From positions 124,001 to 188,000 of the forward strand of contig NZ_JBCLNF010000002.1 in the NCBI RefSeq assembly GCF_039062465.1: a stretch of DNA of 64,000 nt, given 5' to 3'. Origin of the DNA: Parolsenella sp958406235 (GTDB lineage Bacteria > Actinomycetota > Coriobacteriia > Coriobacteriales > Atopobiaceae). Both the position numbers and the translations under genes were made by a program. Shown here piece after piece: positions 12,718 through 20,965 of the stretch. Within the stretch, counting starts at the first letter, position 1. Each line of letters opens with the position of its first letter. The notes under the pieces were generated by a model. It was not told the origin of the DNA. It saw nothing but the letters and a program-made list of their open reading frames with translations, and did not search any database.

Positions 12718-12743
12718 GGCCCGGTACCAAGCGGCACCGGGCC
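12718..12743 (-). terminator. Terminator of tuf
   Basis: An 8-base-pair GC-rich stem (GGCCCGGT with its complement) is followed by TTTTCTTG on the minus strand, 25 bases after the tuf stop. Confidence 0.85.
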
Positions 12744-12768
12744 CAGTAGTCGCTAGGAAAACCTAGAT

Positions 12769-13959
12769 CTACTCAATGATCGTAGCGATACGACCATCGC
12801 CGACGGTGTGACCACCCTCACGGATAGCGAAGCGGTCACCCTCCTCCATGGCAATGCCGTGGATGAGGTCAGCCTCGATGGTGACGTGGTCGCCCGGCAT
12901 GGCCATCTCGACGCCCTCGGGGAGGACGATGGAGCCGGTGACGTCCGTGGTGCGGAAGTAGAACTGCGGACGGTAGTTGGTGAAGAACGGGGTGTGACGG
13001 CCGCCCTCCTCCTTGGTCAGAACGTAGACCTCAGCGGTGAACTTGGAGTGCGGGGTAACGGTGCCGGGCTTGCAGATGACCTGGCCACGCTCGATGTCCT
13101 CGCGCTTGATGCCGCGGAGAAGCAGGCCGACGTTGTCGCCGGACTCGCAGAAGTCCATGGTCTTGCGGAACATCTCGATGCCGGTGACAACGGAGTTCTG
13201 CGTCGGCTTGATGCCCACGATCTCGACCGGCTCGTTGAGCTTGAGCTCGCCGCGCTCGACACGACCGGTGGCAACGGTACCACGACCGGAGATGGTCATG
13301 ACGTCCTCGATGGCCATCAGGAACGGCTTCTCGTTGTCACGGGCGGGCGTCGGGATGTACTCGTCGACGGCCTTCATGAGCTCGCGGACGGAGTCCATCC
13401 ACTTCGGGTCGCCGTTGAGGGCGCCGAGAGCGGAACCACGGATGACGGGGATGTCGTCGCCGGGGAAGTCGTACTCGGAGAGGAGGTCACGGGTCTCCAT
13501 CTCGACGAGATCGATGAGCTCCTCATCGTCGACCATGTCGCACTTGTTCAGGAAGACGACGATGTAGGGCACGCCGACCTGACGGGCGAGAAGGATGTGC
13601 TCGCGGGTCTGAGCCATGGGGCCGTCGGTGGCGGCGATGACCAGGATAGCGCCGTCCATCTGAGCAGCGCCGGAGATCATGTTCTTGACGTAGTCAGCGT
13701 GGCCCGGGCAGTCAACGTGGGCGTAGTGACGGGCAGCCGTCTCGTACTCGACGTGAGCGACGGAGATGGTGATGCCACGCTCGCGCTCCTCGGGAGCCTT
13801 GTCGATGTTCTCGAACGCGGTGAAGTCGGCCTTGCAGCCCTCGGTCTCAGAGAGGACCTTGGTGATAGCAGCCGTCAGCGTGGTCTTGCCGTGGTCAACG
13901 TGACCAATCGTACCGATGTTCACGTGCGGCTTAGTGCGCTCAAACTTCTCCTTGGCCAT
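12769..13959 (-). CDS. tuf: Elongation factor Tu
   Basis: EF-Tu carries aminoacyl-tRNA to the ribosome; 396 residues, full length. GTPase motifs are G1 GHVDHGKT, G3 DCPGHADY and G4 NKCD, with SALGAL in the G5 region; beta-barrel domains 2 and 3 follow. GAGGAGGA precedes the ATG. The gene lies directly downstream of tRNA-Tyr, tRNA-Thr and tRNA-Met in the same direction, with no terminator evident between, so it is probably transcribed from the tRNA promoter, as in the E. coli tufB operon. Confidence 0.98.
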   Translation of the reverse strand: MAKEKFERTKPHVNIGTIGHVDHGKTTLTAAITKVLSETEGCKADFTAFENIDKAPEERERGITISVAHVEYETAARHYAHVDCPGHADYVKNMISGAAQMDGAILVIAATDGPMAQTREHILLARQVGVPYIVVFLNKCDMVDDEELIDLVEMETRDLLSEYDFPGDDIPVIRGSALGALNGDPKWMDSVRELMKAVDEYIPTPARDNEKPFLMAIEDVMTISGRGTVATGRVERGELKLNEPVEIVGIKPTQNSVVTGIEMFRKTMDFCESGDNVGLLLRGIKREDIERGQVICKPGTVTPHSKFTAEVYVLTKEEGGRHTPFFTNYRPQFYFRTTDVTGSIVLPEGVEMAMPGDHVTIEADLIHGIAMEEGDRFAIREGGHTVGDGRIATIIE

Positions 13960-14056
13960 TTGCCATCCTCCTCATGGATGCTAGCTTTAGGCCTTGACGG
14001 CCTTTTTGCCTATTAATATGTCCAGCGGCGCCGATTGCTCGACGCCGCGAGGGCTC

Positions 14057-14133
14057 TGGTAGCGGTGACTGGATTCGAACCAGTGACGCCGCGGGTATGA
14101 ACCGCGTGCTCTAACCAACTGAGCTACACCGCC
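14057..14133 (-). tRNA. trnM: tRNA-Met (CAT), elongator
   Basis: 77 bases, acceptor GGCGGTG/CACCGCT (one G-U pair), anticodon loop TTCATAC, encoded CCA. The standard first acceptor pair marks it as elongator rather than initiator. Confidence 0.93.
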
Positions 14134-14142
14134 GTGCTTGAA

Positions 14143-14218
14143 TGGAGCCCGCGACCGGATTCGAACCGGTGACCTCTTCGTTACCAACGAAGTGCTCTAC
14201 CTACTGAGCTACACGGGC
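14143..14218 (-). tRNA. trnT: tRNA-Thr (GGT)
   Basis: 76 bases, acceptor GCCCGTG/CGCGGGC, anticodon loop TTGGTAA giving GGT, T-loop TTCGAAT, encoded CCA. It lies 9 bases from tRNA-Met. Confidence 0.95.
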
Positions 14219-14219
14219 A

Positions 14220-14303
14220 TGGTGGGGATGCTTGGACTCGAACCAAGGAACCCAGAGGGAGCGGATTTACAGTCCGCCGCAGTTGCCGCTGTGCCACATC
14301 CCC
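14220..14303 (-). tRNA. trnY: tRNA-Tyr (GTA)
   Basis: 84 bases with a long variable arm (class II), acceptor GGGGATG/CATCCCC, anticodon loop CTGTAAA giving GTA, encoded CCA. It is the first gene of the tRNA-tuf unit. Confidence 0.95.
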
Positions 14304-14354
14304 ATACCGTTTTCAAGCCGCCGTCTGGGGCCGTCGCCCCTCGCAGCGGAAGAG

Positions 14355-14383
14355 ATATTACAAGGCTGAGAAAATATTGTCAA
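14355..14383 (-). promoter_or_regulatory. Promoter of the tRNA-Tyr/Thr/Met-tuf unit
   Basis: A perfect TTGACA (14383-14378), a 17-base AT-rich spacer and TAATAT (14360-14355) lie about 50 bases upstream of tRNA-Tyr. Confidence 0.85.
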
Positions 14384-14442
14384 CAGAAATGGGGAAGCCG
14401 GCCACCTTCACATTTCCTTCACTTCTCGCTAGGAGCAATAAA

Positions 14443-14478
14443 AGCGGGACGACAGCCTTCTCGGCACGTCGTCCCGCT
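14443..14478 (-). terminator. Terminator after tRNA-Thr (TGT)
   Basis: An 11-base-pair stem (AGCGGGACGAC with its complement) is followed by TTTATT on the minus strand, 12 bases beyond the tRNA. The same stem recurs beside tRNA-Leu at 28472. Confidence 0.85.
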
Positions 14479-14489
14479 TCGCCAGATCA

Positions 14490-14564
14490 TGGAGCCAACG
14501 ATAGGAATTGAACCTACAACGGCCTGTTTACAAGACAGGGGCTCTACCATTGAGCTACGTTGGC
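14490..14564 (-). tRNA. trnT: tRNA-Thr (TGT)
   Basis: 75 bases, acceptor GCCAACG/CGTTGGC, anticodon loop CTTGTAA giving TGT, encoded CCA. It starts 55 bases after the rae1 stop on the same strand and may be co-transcribed with that operon. Confidence 0.95.
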
Positions 14565-14619
14565 ACGCATTCGCGGACAAGCCGCGTTCTTGCATGGTAG
14601 CTGAATCAAGCCGTTTCGG

Positions 14620-15177
14620 CTACCTCCCCAACAGCGCGTTGAGCGCCGCAAGTGTCTTGGGGTCGAGGCGGTCCTCCACCGTAAGACGGCCGTGGCTTCG
14701 ATCTGCCACGTCCACCTCGCGCTCGGCATCGAGCGTATCTATCTCGTGAGCGAGCATCGAGCTCGAGATTCGAGTCACGGGAATTCCACCGACCGTCGCC
14801 CTAATCGCATTGTCTGAGGTCACAACCGTTACCTCGCGCATCTCTCGGCGGCAATCGGTCACGAGCTTCTCGATGACGGAATCCGCCGTGACGCCCGTGG
14901 GTGAGAAGATCATGCGCACGCCGGCACGCCTGAGCTCAGGGTGTTCCGGGTTCACGTTTCCGGCAGCGTCAAAGACGATGACAGGGTCGTAGCGACCCTG
15001 GGCAAAGGCGGCGACGTCGCCCACGAGCATGTCTCTAGCGCGCTCGAAGGGGTCGCCGTCGCGAGAGCCAGGCTCAGGCTCGTCTGCGAGCTCCTTGTAC
15101 CGCGGGGTGCCGAATATAACGTTGTAGCCGTCAACGACGAGAAGCTCGTTCTTGGAACGCTTAGCCACGTGCGCCAC
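14620..15177 (-). CDS. rae1: NYN-domain ribonuclease, Rae1/YacP family
   Basis: 185 residues. In Bacillus, Rae1 is a ribosome-associated endonuclease that cuts mRNA in the A site; that function is transferred by homology. The PIN-like fold is shown by LLVVDGYNVIFGTP (first acidic residue), VIVFDAAGN, and VTVVTSDNAIR (later acidic residues). The frame begins with GTG at 15177, immediately after the rlmB stop; a second GTG three codons later has slightly better spacing from GGTGG. It is last in the disA-ispDF-cysES-rlmB-rae1 operon, the same order as in Bacillus. Confidence 0.88.
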   Translation of the reverse strand: MAHVAKRSKNELLVVDGYNVIFGTPRYKELADEPEPGSRDGDPFERARDMLVGDVAAFAQGRYDPVIVFDAAGNVNPEHPELRRAGVRMIFSPTGVTADSVIEKLVTDCRREMREVTVVTSDNAIRATVGGIPVTRISSSMLAHEIDTLDAEREVDVADRSHGRLTVEDRLDPKTLAALNALLGR

Positions 15178-16278
15178 CTAGAAGTCGAAATCGCTCGTAT
15201 CGGGCAGGTCGTAGCCCGACTCGTCGAAGACGACCTCGTCCGTCGCGTCCCAGGCGTCAGCGGCCGCCGCGACATCAGCAGCTCCGCCTGCAGCCTCCGC
15301 CTGAGTCATGTCGCGGCGAAGCCACTCGTACGCGATTGCCGTGGTGGCCTGGGCGACGTTCAGGGACTCGACGACGCCGCGCTGGGGCAGGCGGAACTCG
15401 AAGTCGCAGTGTTCGCGCACGAGACGCGAGATACCGGAGCCCTCAGAGCCCATGACGAGCGCAAGGCGCCCGTGAACCGGCGCATCCCAAATGACGTCAT
15501 GCGCGTGCTCGGTGGCACCACCGGCCCAGAAACCATGCTCCTTGAGCTCGTCAAGGGCCGTCGCGAGGTTGGATACCTGCGCAATGGGCAGATGCATGAC
15601 CGCGCCGGCACTCGTCTTGTAGGCACCCACGCCAACGCGGGCGGCACGAGCGTTCGCGATGACGACGCCTGCCGCCCCCACGATCTCTGCCGTGCGCACG
15701 ATGGCTCCGAAGTTGCCTTCGTCCGTCACGTGGTCGAGGACGATGACGAGGGCGTTGCCCTCCCCCGCCCGAGCGATGACATCTGCCAGGGACGCATAGC
15801 GATAGGGGCGCACTTTGACCATGACGCCCTGGTGGGCGCCGTGCGAGGAGAGCGAATCGAGGATCGGTTTGGCGACTCGCTCGACCTCGACGCCAGCGGC
15901 CTCAAAGGTGCGGGCGAGGTCTGCGAGTGCTTGGTCGGCGCCGCCCTGGTCCTTCTGGATCAAGGCGCGAGAAACGGGCAGACCCAGCTCGAGGGCTTCC
16001 GCAACGGCACGACGACCCTCGATGAGGTCGCCCTTCGAACCGGCGCGGGAGCGGTCGGAGCGGCGACTCTGCGCAGACTGGGTATCGGCATCGCGCTTTT
16101 GCGGGCGCTGGGAACGCGCAGGAGCGCCCCCGCGAACCCCGGCGCCACGGCCCCTGCCGCCACCCTGGGTCGAACGGCCGCCAGCCCCGCCACGGCCCTT
16201 AGAAGGGCCGCCCTGGCGCTGACCGGAAACCGAGCGGTTGTCACGGGACGCAGGGCGTCCGCCGGATCGACGTGCCAT
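15178..16278 (-). CDS. rlmB: 23S rRNA 2'-O-methyltransferase, RlmB/TrmH-type SPOUT, with Arg/Gly-rich N-terminal tail
   Basis: 366 residues. Residues 1-84 are Arg/Gly/Ser-rich with several RGG-like triplets and probably bind RNA nonspecifically. The SpoU substrate-binding domain starts at GDLIEGRRAVAEAL. The three SPOUT knot motifs follow: DEGNFGAIVRTAE, LVMGSEGSGISRL and LPQRGVVESLNVAQA. An acidic C-terminal tail ends it. By homology it methylates a guanosine of 23S rRNA. It lies 2 bases after cysS and abuts rae1. Confidence 0.9.
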   Translation of the reverse strand: MARRSGGRPASRDNRSVSGQRQGGPSKGRGGAGGRSTQGGGRGRGAGVRGGAPARSQRPQKRDADTQSAQSRRSDRSRAGSKGDLIEGRRAVAEALELGLPVSRALIQKDQGGADQALADLARTFEAAGVEVERVAKPILDSLSSHGAHQGVMVKVRPYRYASLADVIARAGEGNALVIVLDHVTDEGNFGAIVRTAEIVGAAGVVIANARAARVGVGAYKTSAGAVMHLPIAQVSNLATALDELKEHGFWAGGATEHAHDVIWDAPVHGRLALVMGSEGSGISRLVREHCDFEFRLPQRGVVESLNVAQATTAIAYEWLRRDMTQAEAAGGAADVAAAADAWDATDEVVFDESGYDLPDTSDFDF

Positions 16279-16280
16279 TC

Positions 16281-17768
16281 CTAGTCCTCCTTCTGGGCGC
16301 TCTTGATGCGCGTGCCGGCAGCCGTGTCTTCGACGACAAGACCAAGGGCGGCGATGCCGTCACGGATGGCGTCGGCAACGCCCCAGTTCTTGGCGGCACG
16401 AGCCTCGGCGCGAGCGGCAACGAGGGCGTCCGCCGCCTCGTTTGCGTCGTCGCCCTCATAGCCAGCCTGCTCGCGGGCAAGGTCGACGATCTCGTGCGGG
16501 AGCTCGGACGCCGAGGGGCGCACGGACTCGACGCCGAGGACGCCGAGGAGCTCGACGAGCGTGTCCGAGGCGCGAAGGGCCACGGAACCGGCAACGTTCG
16601 CGCCGGCCTCGTCAAGGTAGGTGTTCGAAGCCGTAACGAGACCAAAGAGCGCAGCGAGAGCGCCGGCGGTATTGAAGTCATCATCCATCTGGCGGGTGAA
16701 CTCGGCGGCAGCGTCATCCACGGCCTTGCCGAAGGCGCGATCCGCGTCATTAAGCTCATGGCCGCTCGCGCTCGAGCTCTCCGCAGCCCAACGGAGGTTG
16801 GCAACGGCGCCACGCACGCGCTCGAGCGTGCCCACGGCGCCATCGAGGCGATCGAAGGAGAAGTCGAGCGGCGAGCGATAGTGGGTCTGAAGCATCAGCA
16901 GGCGCACGGCATCCGCCGGATACTTGTCGAGAACCTCCTTGAGCGTGTAGAAGTTGCCGAGGCTCTTCGACATCTTCTCGCCGTTGATGAGGAGCATGCC
17001 CGAGTGCATCCACACGTTAGCCAGAGGCTCGTGCCAGCAGCACATGGCCTGCGCGTACTCGTTCTCGTGGTGCGGGAACTGCAGATCTTGGCCACCGCCG
17101 TGAATGTCAATCGGGGTGCCCAGGTAGCGATGGACCATCGCGGAGCACTCGGTGTGCCAGCCCGGACGACCCTTGCCCCACGGGGAGTCCCACATGGGCT
17201 CGCCCGGCTTGGCTGCCTTCCAGAGGGCGAAGTCCAGAGGGTCGTCCTTCTCCTCGTTGGCCTCGATGCGGGCACCGACCTTGAGCTCGTCGATGTTACG
17301 ACCGGACACGGTGCCGTAGCTGGGATCGCTGCGGACAGAGAAGTAGACGTCGCCATTGCCGGGCGCATAGGCGTGGCCCTGCTCGATGAGGCCGGAGATC
17401 ATCTCGATCATGGCCTCGATCTCCTGCGTGGCACGCGGGCGGATATCCGGGTCGAGGACGCCCATGCGGTGCATCTGCTCGATGAAGGCATCGGAAAACT
17501 CGCTCGCGACGTCCTCGGAGGTGCGGCCCTGCTCGTTGGCGCGCTTGATGATCTTGTCGTCCACGTCGGTCAGATTCTGGGCGAAGGTGACCTGGTAGCC
17601 CTTGTACATGAGGTAACGGCGGATGACGTCAAAGGCCAGGAACGTGCGGCCGTTGCCGACGTGAATCTGGTCATAGACGGTGGGGCCGCAGACGTACATG
17701 CGAATCTTGCCGGGCTCGATGGGCGTAAGCTCGACCTTCTTGTGAAGTTGGGTGTTATAGACGAGCAT
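16281..17768 (-). CDS. cysS: Cysteinyl-tRNA synthetase
   Basis: Class I aminoacyl-tRNA synthetase, 495 residues. Near the N terminus, CGPTVYDQIHVGNGRTF carries a zinc-ligand Cys and the HIGH-like HVGN. The other zinc ligands appear in GWHTECSAM and FPHHENEYAQ. The KMSKS signature is GEKMSKSLGNF, and the helical anticodon-binding domain follows. ATG lies 3 bases after the cysE stop. CysE makes O-acetylserine for cysteine and CysS charges it, a functional pair conserved with Firmicutes. Confidence 0.97.
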   Translation of the reverse strand: MLVYNTQLHKKVELTPIEPGKIRMYVCGPTVYDQIHVGNGRTFLAFDVIRRYLMYKGYQVTFAQNLTDVDDKIIKRANEQGRTSEDVASEFSDAFIEQMHRMGVLDPDIRPRATQEIEAMIEMISGLIEQGHAYAPGNGDVYFSVRSDPSYGTVSGRNIDELKVGARIEANEEKDDPLDFALWKAAKPGEPMWDSPWGKGRPGWHTECSAMVHRYLGTPIDIHGGGQDLQFPHHENEYAQAMCCWHEPLANVWMHSGMLLINGEKMSKSLGNFYTLKEVLDKYPADAVRLLMLQTHYRSPLDFSFDRLDGAVGTLERVRGAVANLRWAAESSSASGHELNDADRAFGKAVDDAAAEFTRQMDDDFNTAGALAALFGLVTASNTYLDEAGANVAGSVALRASDTLVELLGVLGVESVRPSASELPHEIVDLAREQAGYEGDDANEAADALVAARAEARAAKNWGVADAIRDGIAALGLVVEDTAAGTRIKSAQKED

Positions 17769-17771
17769 TGG

Positions 17772-18503
17772 CTACTCCTTGTCCTGAAGCTGGCTCTCCA
17801 GCTCGGCGATTCGCCTCTCGAGGCGCTCCACCTTCGAGGCGAGGTCGTCGACCGTGCGATCGATGGGATCGGGAAGGTACTCGCGGTGCTCTACGTCCTC
17901 GCGTTCACGGATAATCTTGTCAATTGTAGACTGGTCCGCCATCGAAATGCAGGTGAGACGGTCGCCCGCGGCAGTACGCACGCGCACGCCTCCCTTTGTG
18001 GTGACGTGACCGGGAATTCCGACGACCGTGCAGTCGGCCGGGACGTCGCGCACAACGACGGCCCCTCCGCCAACCTTGGCATTGTCGCCAAGCGTGATGT
18101 TGCCAAGAACAGACGCGCCTACGCCCACCACGACGTTGTTGCCAAGCGTCGGGTGGCGCTTGCCGCCCTCCTTGCCGGTTCCACCAAGGGTCACGCCCTG
18201 GTAGAGCTGGCAATCATCGCCGATGATGGTCGTCTCCCCCACGACGATGCCCATGCCGTGGTCGATGACGAAGCGGCGGCCGATGGTCGCTCCCGGGTGG
18301 ATCTCCACGCCGAAGCGGTGGCGACTCCAGGTGGAAAGCGTGCGCGCGAGGAGCTTGTGCCCGTGAGTCCACAGCCAGTGCTGGCGCCGATACGCCCAGA
18401 TGGCACGCATGCCGGGCGAATTGAGCAGGATGGATATGGTTGAGGTCGCGGCCGGGTCATGAGACCTGAAGGTCGCGATGTCCTCGCGGATGCGATCAAA
18501 CAT
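17772..18503 (-). CDS. cysE: Serine O-acetyltransferase
   Basis: 243 residues. Catalyses acetyl transfer from acetyl-CoA to serine, the first step of cysteine synthesis. A left-handed beta-helix of hexapeptide repeats follows HPGATIGRRFVIDHGMGIVV, with the catalytic His in DHGMG and a loop at TLGGTGKEGGKRHPTLG. ATG at 18503 (MFDRIREDI) is the family-typical start with AGGA upstream; the frame is open a further 60 codons but that part is not conserved. A C-terminal coiled coil (VDDLASKVERLERRIAELES) is longer than usual. Confidence 0.94.
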   Translation of the reverse strand: MFDRIREDIATFRSHDPAATSTISILLNSPGMRAIWAYRRQHWLWTHGHKLLARTLSTWSRHRFGVEIHPGATIGRRFVIDHGMGIVVGETTIIGDDCQLYQGVTLGGTGKEGGKRHPTLGNNVVVGVGASVLGNITLGDNAKVGGGAVVVRDVPADCTVVGIPGHVTTKGGVRVRTAAGDRLTCISMADQSTIDKIIREREDVEHREYLPDPIDRTVDDLASKVERLERRIAELESQLQDKE

Positions 18504-18618
18504 GCTGATCCTAACTTGTGCCTGGGTGCTTTCCCCTCGCTCGTAACCAGAGTATGGCCCCACAGAATAGCGCGGGACCAACAAAGCCGGGTTACGAATG
18601 GGTGAACGAGGGGTAGCT

Positions 18619-19101
18619 CTAGCGTGCGTCTTCCATGATGCAGACCGCCCAGGCTGCCATCCCCTCCTCGCGCCCGACGAACCCAAGACGCTCGGTAGTG
18701 GTGGCCTTCACACCCACGCTCTCGACTCCCACGCCAAGTGCCTGCGCGAGGTTCGCGCGCATTTGCTCTCGATGGGGCGCAAGCTTGGGCGCCTGGGCGG
18801 CGATCGTACAGTCGCAGTCCAGGAGCTCATAGCCACGCTCACGCGCGAGGCGCATGACCTGGGCGAGGAGCTCGAGCGAGTTGGCACCGGCATAGGCCGG
18901 ATCTGTGTCGGGGAATAGTTTGCCGAGGTCTCCCAGGCGCGTGGCGCCCAAGATGGCATCTGCTACGGCATGCGTGGCGACATCCGCGTCCGAATGGCCG
19001 AGAAGCCCCAACTTGTGGGGAATCTCGACGCCGCAGAGGATAAGCTTCCTGCCCTCAACGAGCTTGTGGACGTCATAGCCGTGTCCGATCCTCAACGTCA
19101 T
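18619..19101 (-). CDS. ispF: 2-C-methyl-D-erythritol 2,4-cyclodiphosphate synthase
   Basis: 160 residues, full length. Fifth enzyme of the MEP isoprenoid pathway. The metal site is in IGHGYDVHKL (Asp and His); HSDADVATHAVADAILGA and DTDPAYAGANS are family signatures. The ATG overlaps the ispD stop by 4 bases (ATGA), so the two are translationally coupled. Confidence 0.97.
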   Translation of the reverse strand: MTLRIGHGYDVHKLVEGRKLILCGVEIPHKLGLLGHSDADVATHAVADAILGATRLGDLGKLFPDTDPAYAGANSLELLAQVMRLARERGYELLDCDCTIAAQAPKLAPHREQMRANLAQALGVGVESVGVKATTTERLGFVGREEGMAAWAVCIMEDAR

Positions 19102-19865
19102 GAGGCATCACCCACCATACGCGTGGAACCCGCGTGACGCGCCGCAAGCCTCTGTCTGAGGATGGCCTCAATGGGAAGACGGTCCTCGGGCACCGTAACC
19201 TTCATGTTGTCACTCGGGCTTTCGACACAAGCAACGACCCCGCCCATGCGTTCGACGAGGGAGGAATCGTCCGTGCCCAAAAAGCCCTCGCTCGCGGCGC
19301 GCTCGTGCGCGGCACGAACCTCATCCAGGCGAAATACCTGCGGAGTTTGCACAGCCCAGTAACGCGAGCGCTCCGGCGTCGAACACACGACGCCGTCCTC
19401 CACAATCTTCAGCGTGTCAGCGGAGGGGTGAGCGCAGATGGCTCCGGCTATGGAGGCGTCATCGCGAACGCGGGCAATGACGCGCTCAATCGTCTCCGGC
19501 TCGATGAGGGGACGAGCTCCGTCGTGGATGGCGGCGAACTCGTAGCCCTCGGGAATCGCACGGATGCCCGCAAGACAGCTCTCCTGGCGAGTCGCTCCGC
19601 CGGAAACGTAGACAACGGGCGTGGCGGGCGCAAGACGGCCCACGGCAGCGCGAGTCTCGTCAACGCGACCCCTCGGGCACACGACCACAATGGCGCCCAC
19701 GGAGGGCGCGTCGTCGAACGCGGCAATGGACCAGCACAGGACCGGCAAGCCGCAAAGCTCGACATACTGCTTGCCGTGCGGATCGCCAAAACGCATGCCA
19801 AGGCCACCGGCAGCGATAACGGCGCAGGTATCAGGCGCAGAAGTATTGATGAGGCTCGCGTCCAT
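19098..19865 (-). CDS. ispD: 2-C-methyl-D-erythritol 4-phosphate cytidylyltransferase
   Basis: 255 residues. Third enzyme of the MEP pathway; it makes CDP-ME from CTP. The nucleotide loop reads IAAGGLGMRFGDPHGKQYVEL; HDGARPLI and the AVQTPQVFR segment are conserved. ATG at 19865 has AAGGAG 6 bases upstream, and that site overlaps the disA end; seven further codons upstream are not conserved. Confidence 0.95.
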   Translation of the reverse strand: MDASLINTSAPDTCAVIAAGGLGMRFGDPHGKQYVELCGLPVLCWSIAAFDDAPSVGAIVVVCPRGRVDETRAAVGRLAPATPVVYVSGGATRQESCLAGIRAIPEGYEFAAIHDGARPLIEPETIERVIARVRDDASIAGAICAHPSADTLKIVEDGVVCSTPERSRYWAVQTPQVFRLDEVRAAHERAASEGFLGTDDSSLVERMGGVVACVESPSDNMKVTVPEDRLPIEAILRQRLAARHAGSTRMVGDAS

Positions 19866-19867
19866 CG

Positions 19868-20965
19868 CTACTCCTTCTTGCCCCACATGCGATAGAGGCT
19901 ATCCGTGAGGATGTTCGGGTTCCTGACGCCCAGCTCGCCCAGGCGGTTGGGATTCTGCTCGATGTCGTCCATGAGCTCGCGAAGGTTGCCGTACTCGTCG
20001 ACGATCTTATCGGCCATGCCCTCGCGAACGACCGAGACACGATTGAGCGTGCGCAGGCCCAGCGGCACGAGGACGCTATCCTCGTGCAGGTCATCGTAGC
20101 CGAGTACCTTGGCGACACGATTGGGAGAACGCCACTGCGAGGGCGCGGCGGCGTGGAGCTTGGCGCGGATTGCCTCGGCGTTCTCCTCCGAGGAATCGCG
20201 GGCATAATCGCGGATCATGAGAAGGTACTCGTGGTCCATGTCACCAGCGAGCTGCTCGCGCTGCATCTCGACGGTGCGACCCTCGCTGCCCAGCTGATCG
20301 ACGATGCGATCGAGCTCGTCCGCGGCGGTCATGAGGGTCTCGAAGTAGTTGAGGATCGTCGTGACATCCGCAAGGGTGACGTAGTTGTCGAGTTCGAGCG
20401 TGGAGAGGCGCAGCAGGGCACGGTCGAGCGACTGGCGCGTGGTCTGGAGGGTGGTGATGAGCTGCGAGGCGCTCGCCATAAGCTGCGGGACGCTCTTGAG
20501 CTGGAAGGACCTACCCCCCACATATAGGTTGACGACCTGGCGGCGCTCCGAGACCGAAATCACGAGCGCCTTCGTGAGAAGGCTCATACGAGCGGCGGTG
20601 CGGTGACGCATGCCCGTCTCGCTCGTGGGGAGGCTCGGGTCCGGGTTCAGGTGGAAGTTCGCGCGAAGGATCTGGGTAAGGTCGCGGTCGACGACGATGG
20701 CACCGTCCATCTTCGAGAGCTCGAAGAGACGGTTCGCGGTAAAGGATATGTTCAGGGGGAAGCCGTCATTGCCAGCGCCGAGAACGGTCTCCGTGTCGCC
20801 CACGCAAATGAGCGCGCCGAGGTGGCCGGCAATGATCATGTCAAGCGCACGACGCACGGCAGTGCCGGGAGCAGTGATCGCGATTGCCCGCTGAAGACGT
20901 TCCTCAAGGGACTCCTCAACAGGCACTCCCTCGTTTTCGACGTTCTTCTCGACTTCCTGATCCAT
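19868..20965 (-). CDS. disA: Diadenylate cyclase DisA (DNA-integrity scanning)
   Basis: 365 residues. Condenses two ATP into c-di-AMP and scans DNA for branched structures. The DAC domain holds DGA (87-89) in KMDGAIVVDRD and RHR (120-122) in GMRHRTAARMS, both required for catalysis. A helical linker and a C-terminal HhH DNA-binding domain (RVAKVLGYDDL ... LGELGVRNPNILTDSLYRMW) follow. It leads the operon with ispD 2 bases downstream. Confidence 0.96.
   Translation of the reverse strand: MDQEVEKNVENEGVPVEESLEERLQRAIAITAPGTAVRRALDMIIAGHLGALICVGDTETVLGAGNDGFPLNISFTANRLFELSKMDGAIVVDRDLTQILRANFHLNPDPSLPTSETGMRHRTAARMSLLTKALVISVSERRQVVNLYVGGRSFQLKSVPQLMASASQLITTLQTTRQSLDRALLRLSTLELDNYVTLADVTTILNYFETLMTAADELDRIVDQLGSEGRTVEMQREQLAGDMDHEYLLMIRDYARDSSEENAEAIRAKLHAAAPSQWRSPNRVAKVLGYDDLHEDSVLVPLGLRTLNRVSVVREGMADKIVDEYGNLRELMDDIEQNPNRLGELGVRNPNILTDSLYRMWGKKE

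Noticed and set aside
16272..18443. Long plus-strand open frame opposite cysS and cysE
   Set aside because: Antisense shadow of cysS and cysE with no recognisable domain.
18504..18618. T-box riboswitch ahead of cysE
   Set aside because: The 115-base gap is too short and lacks the T-box core sequence and terminator.
18504..18686. 61-residue N-terminal extension of CysE
   Set aside because: Not conserved in composition or motif; ATG at 18503 has the ribosome site and the family start.
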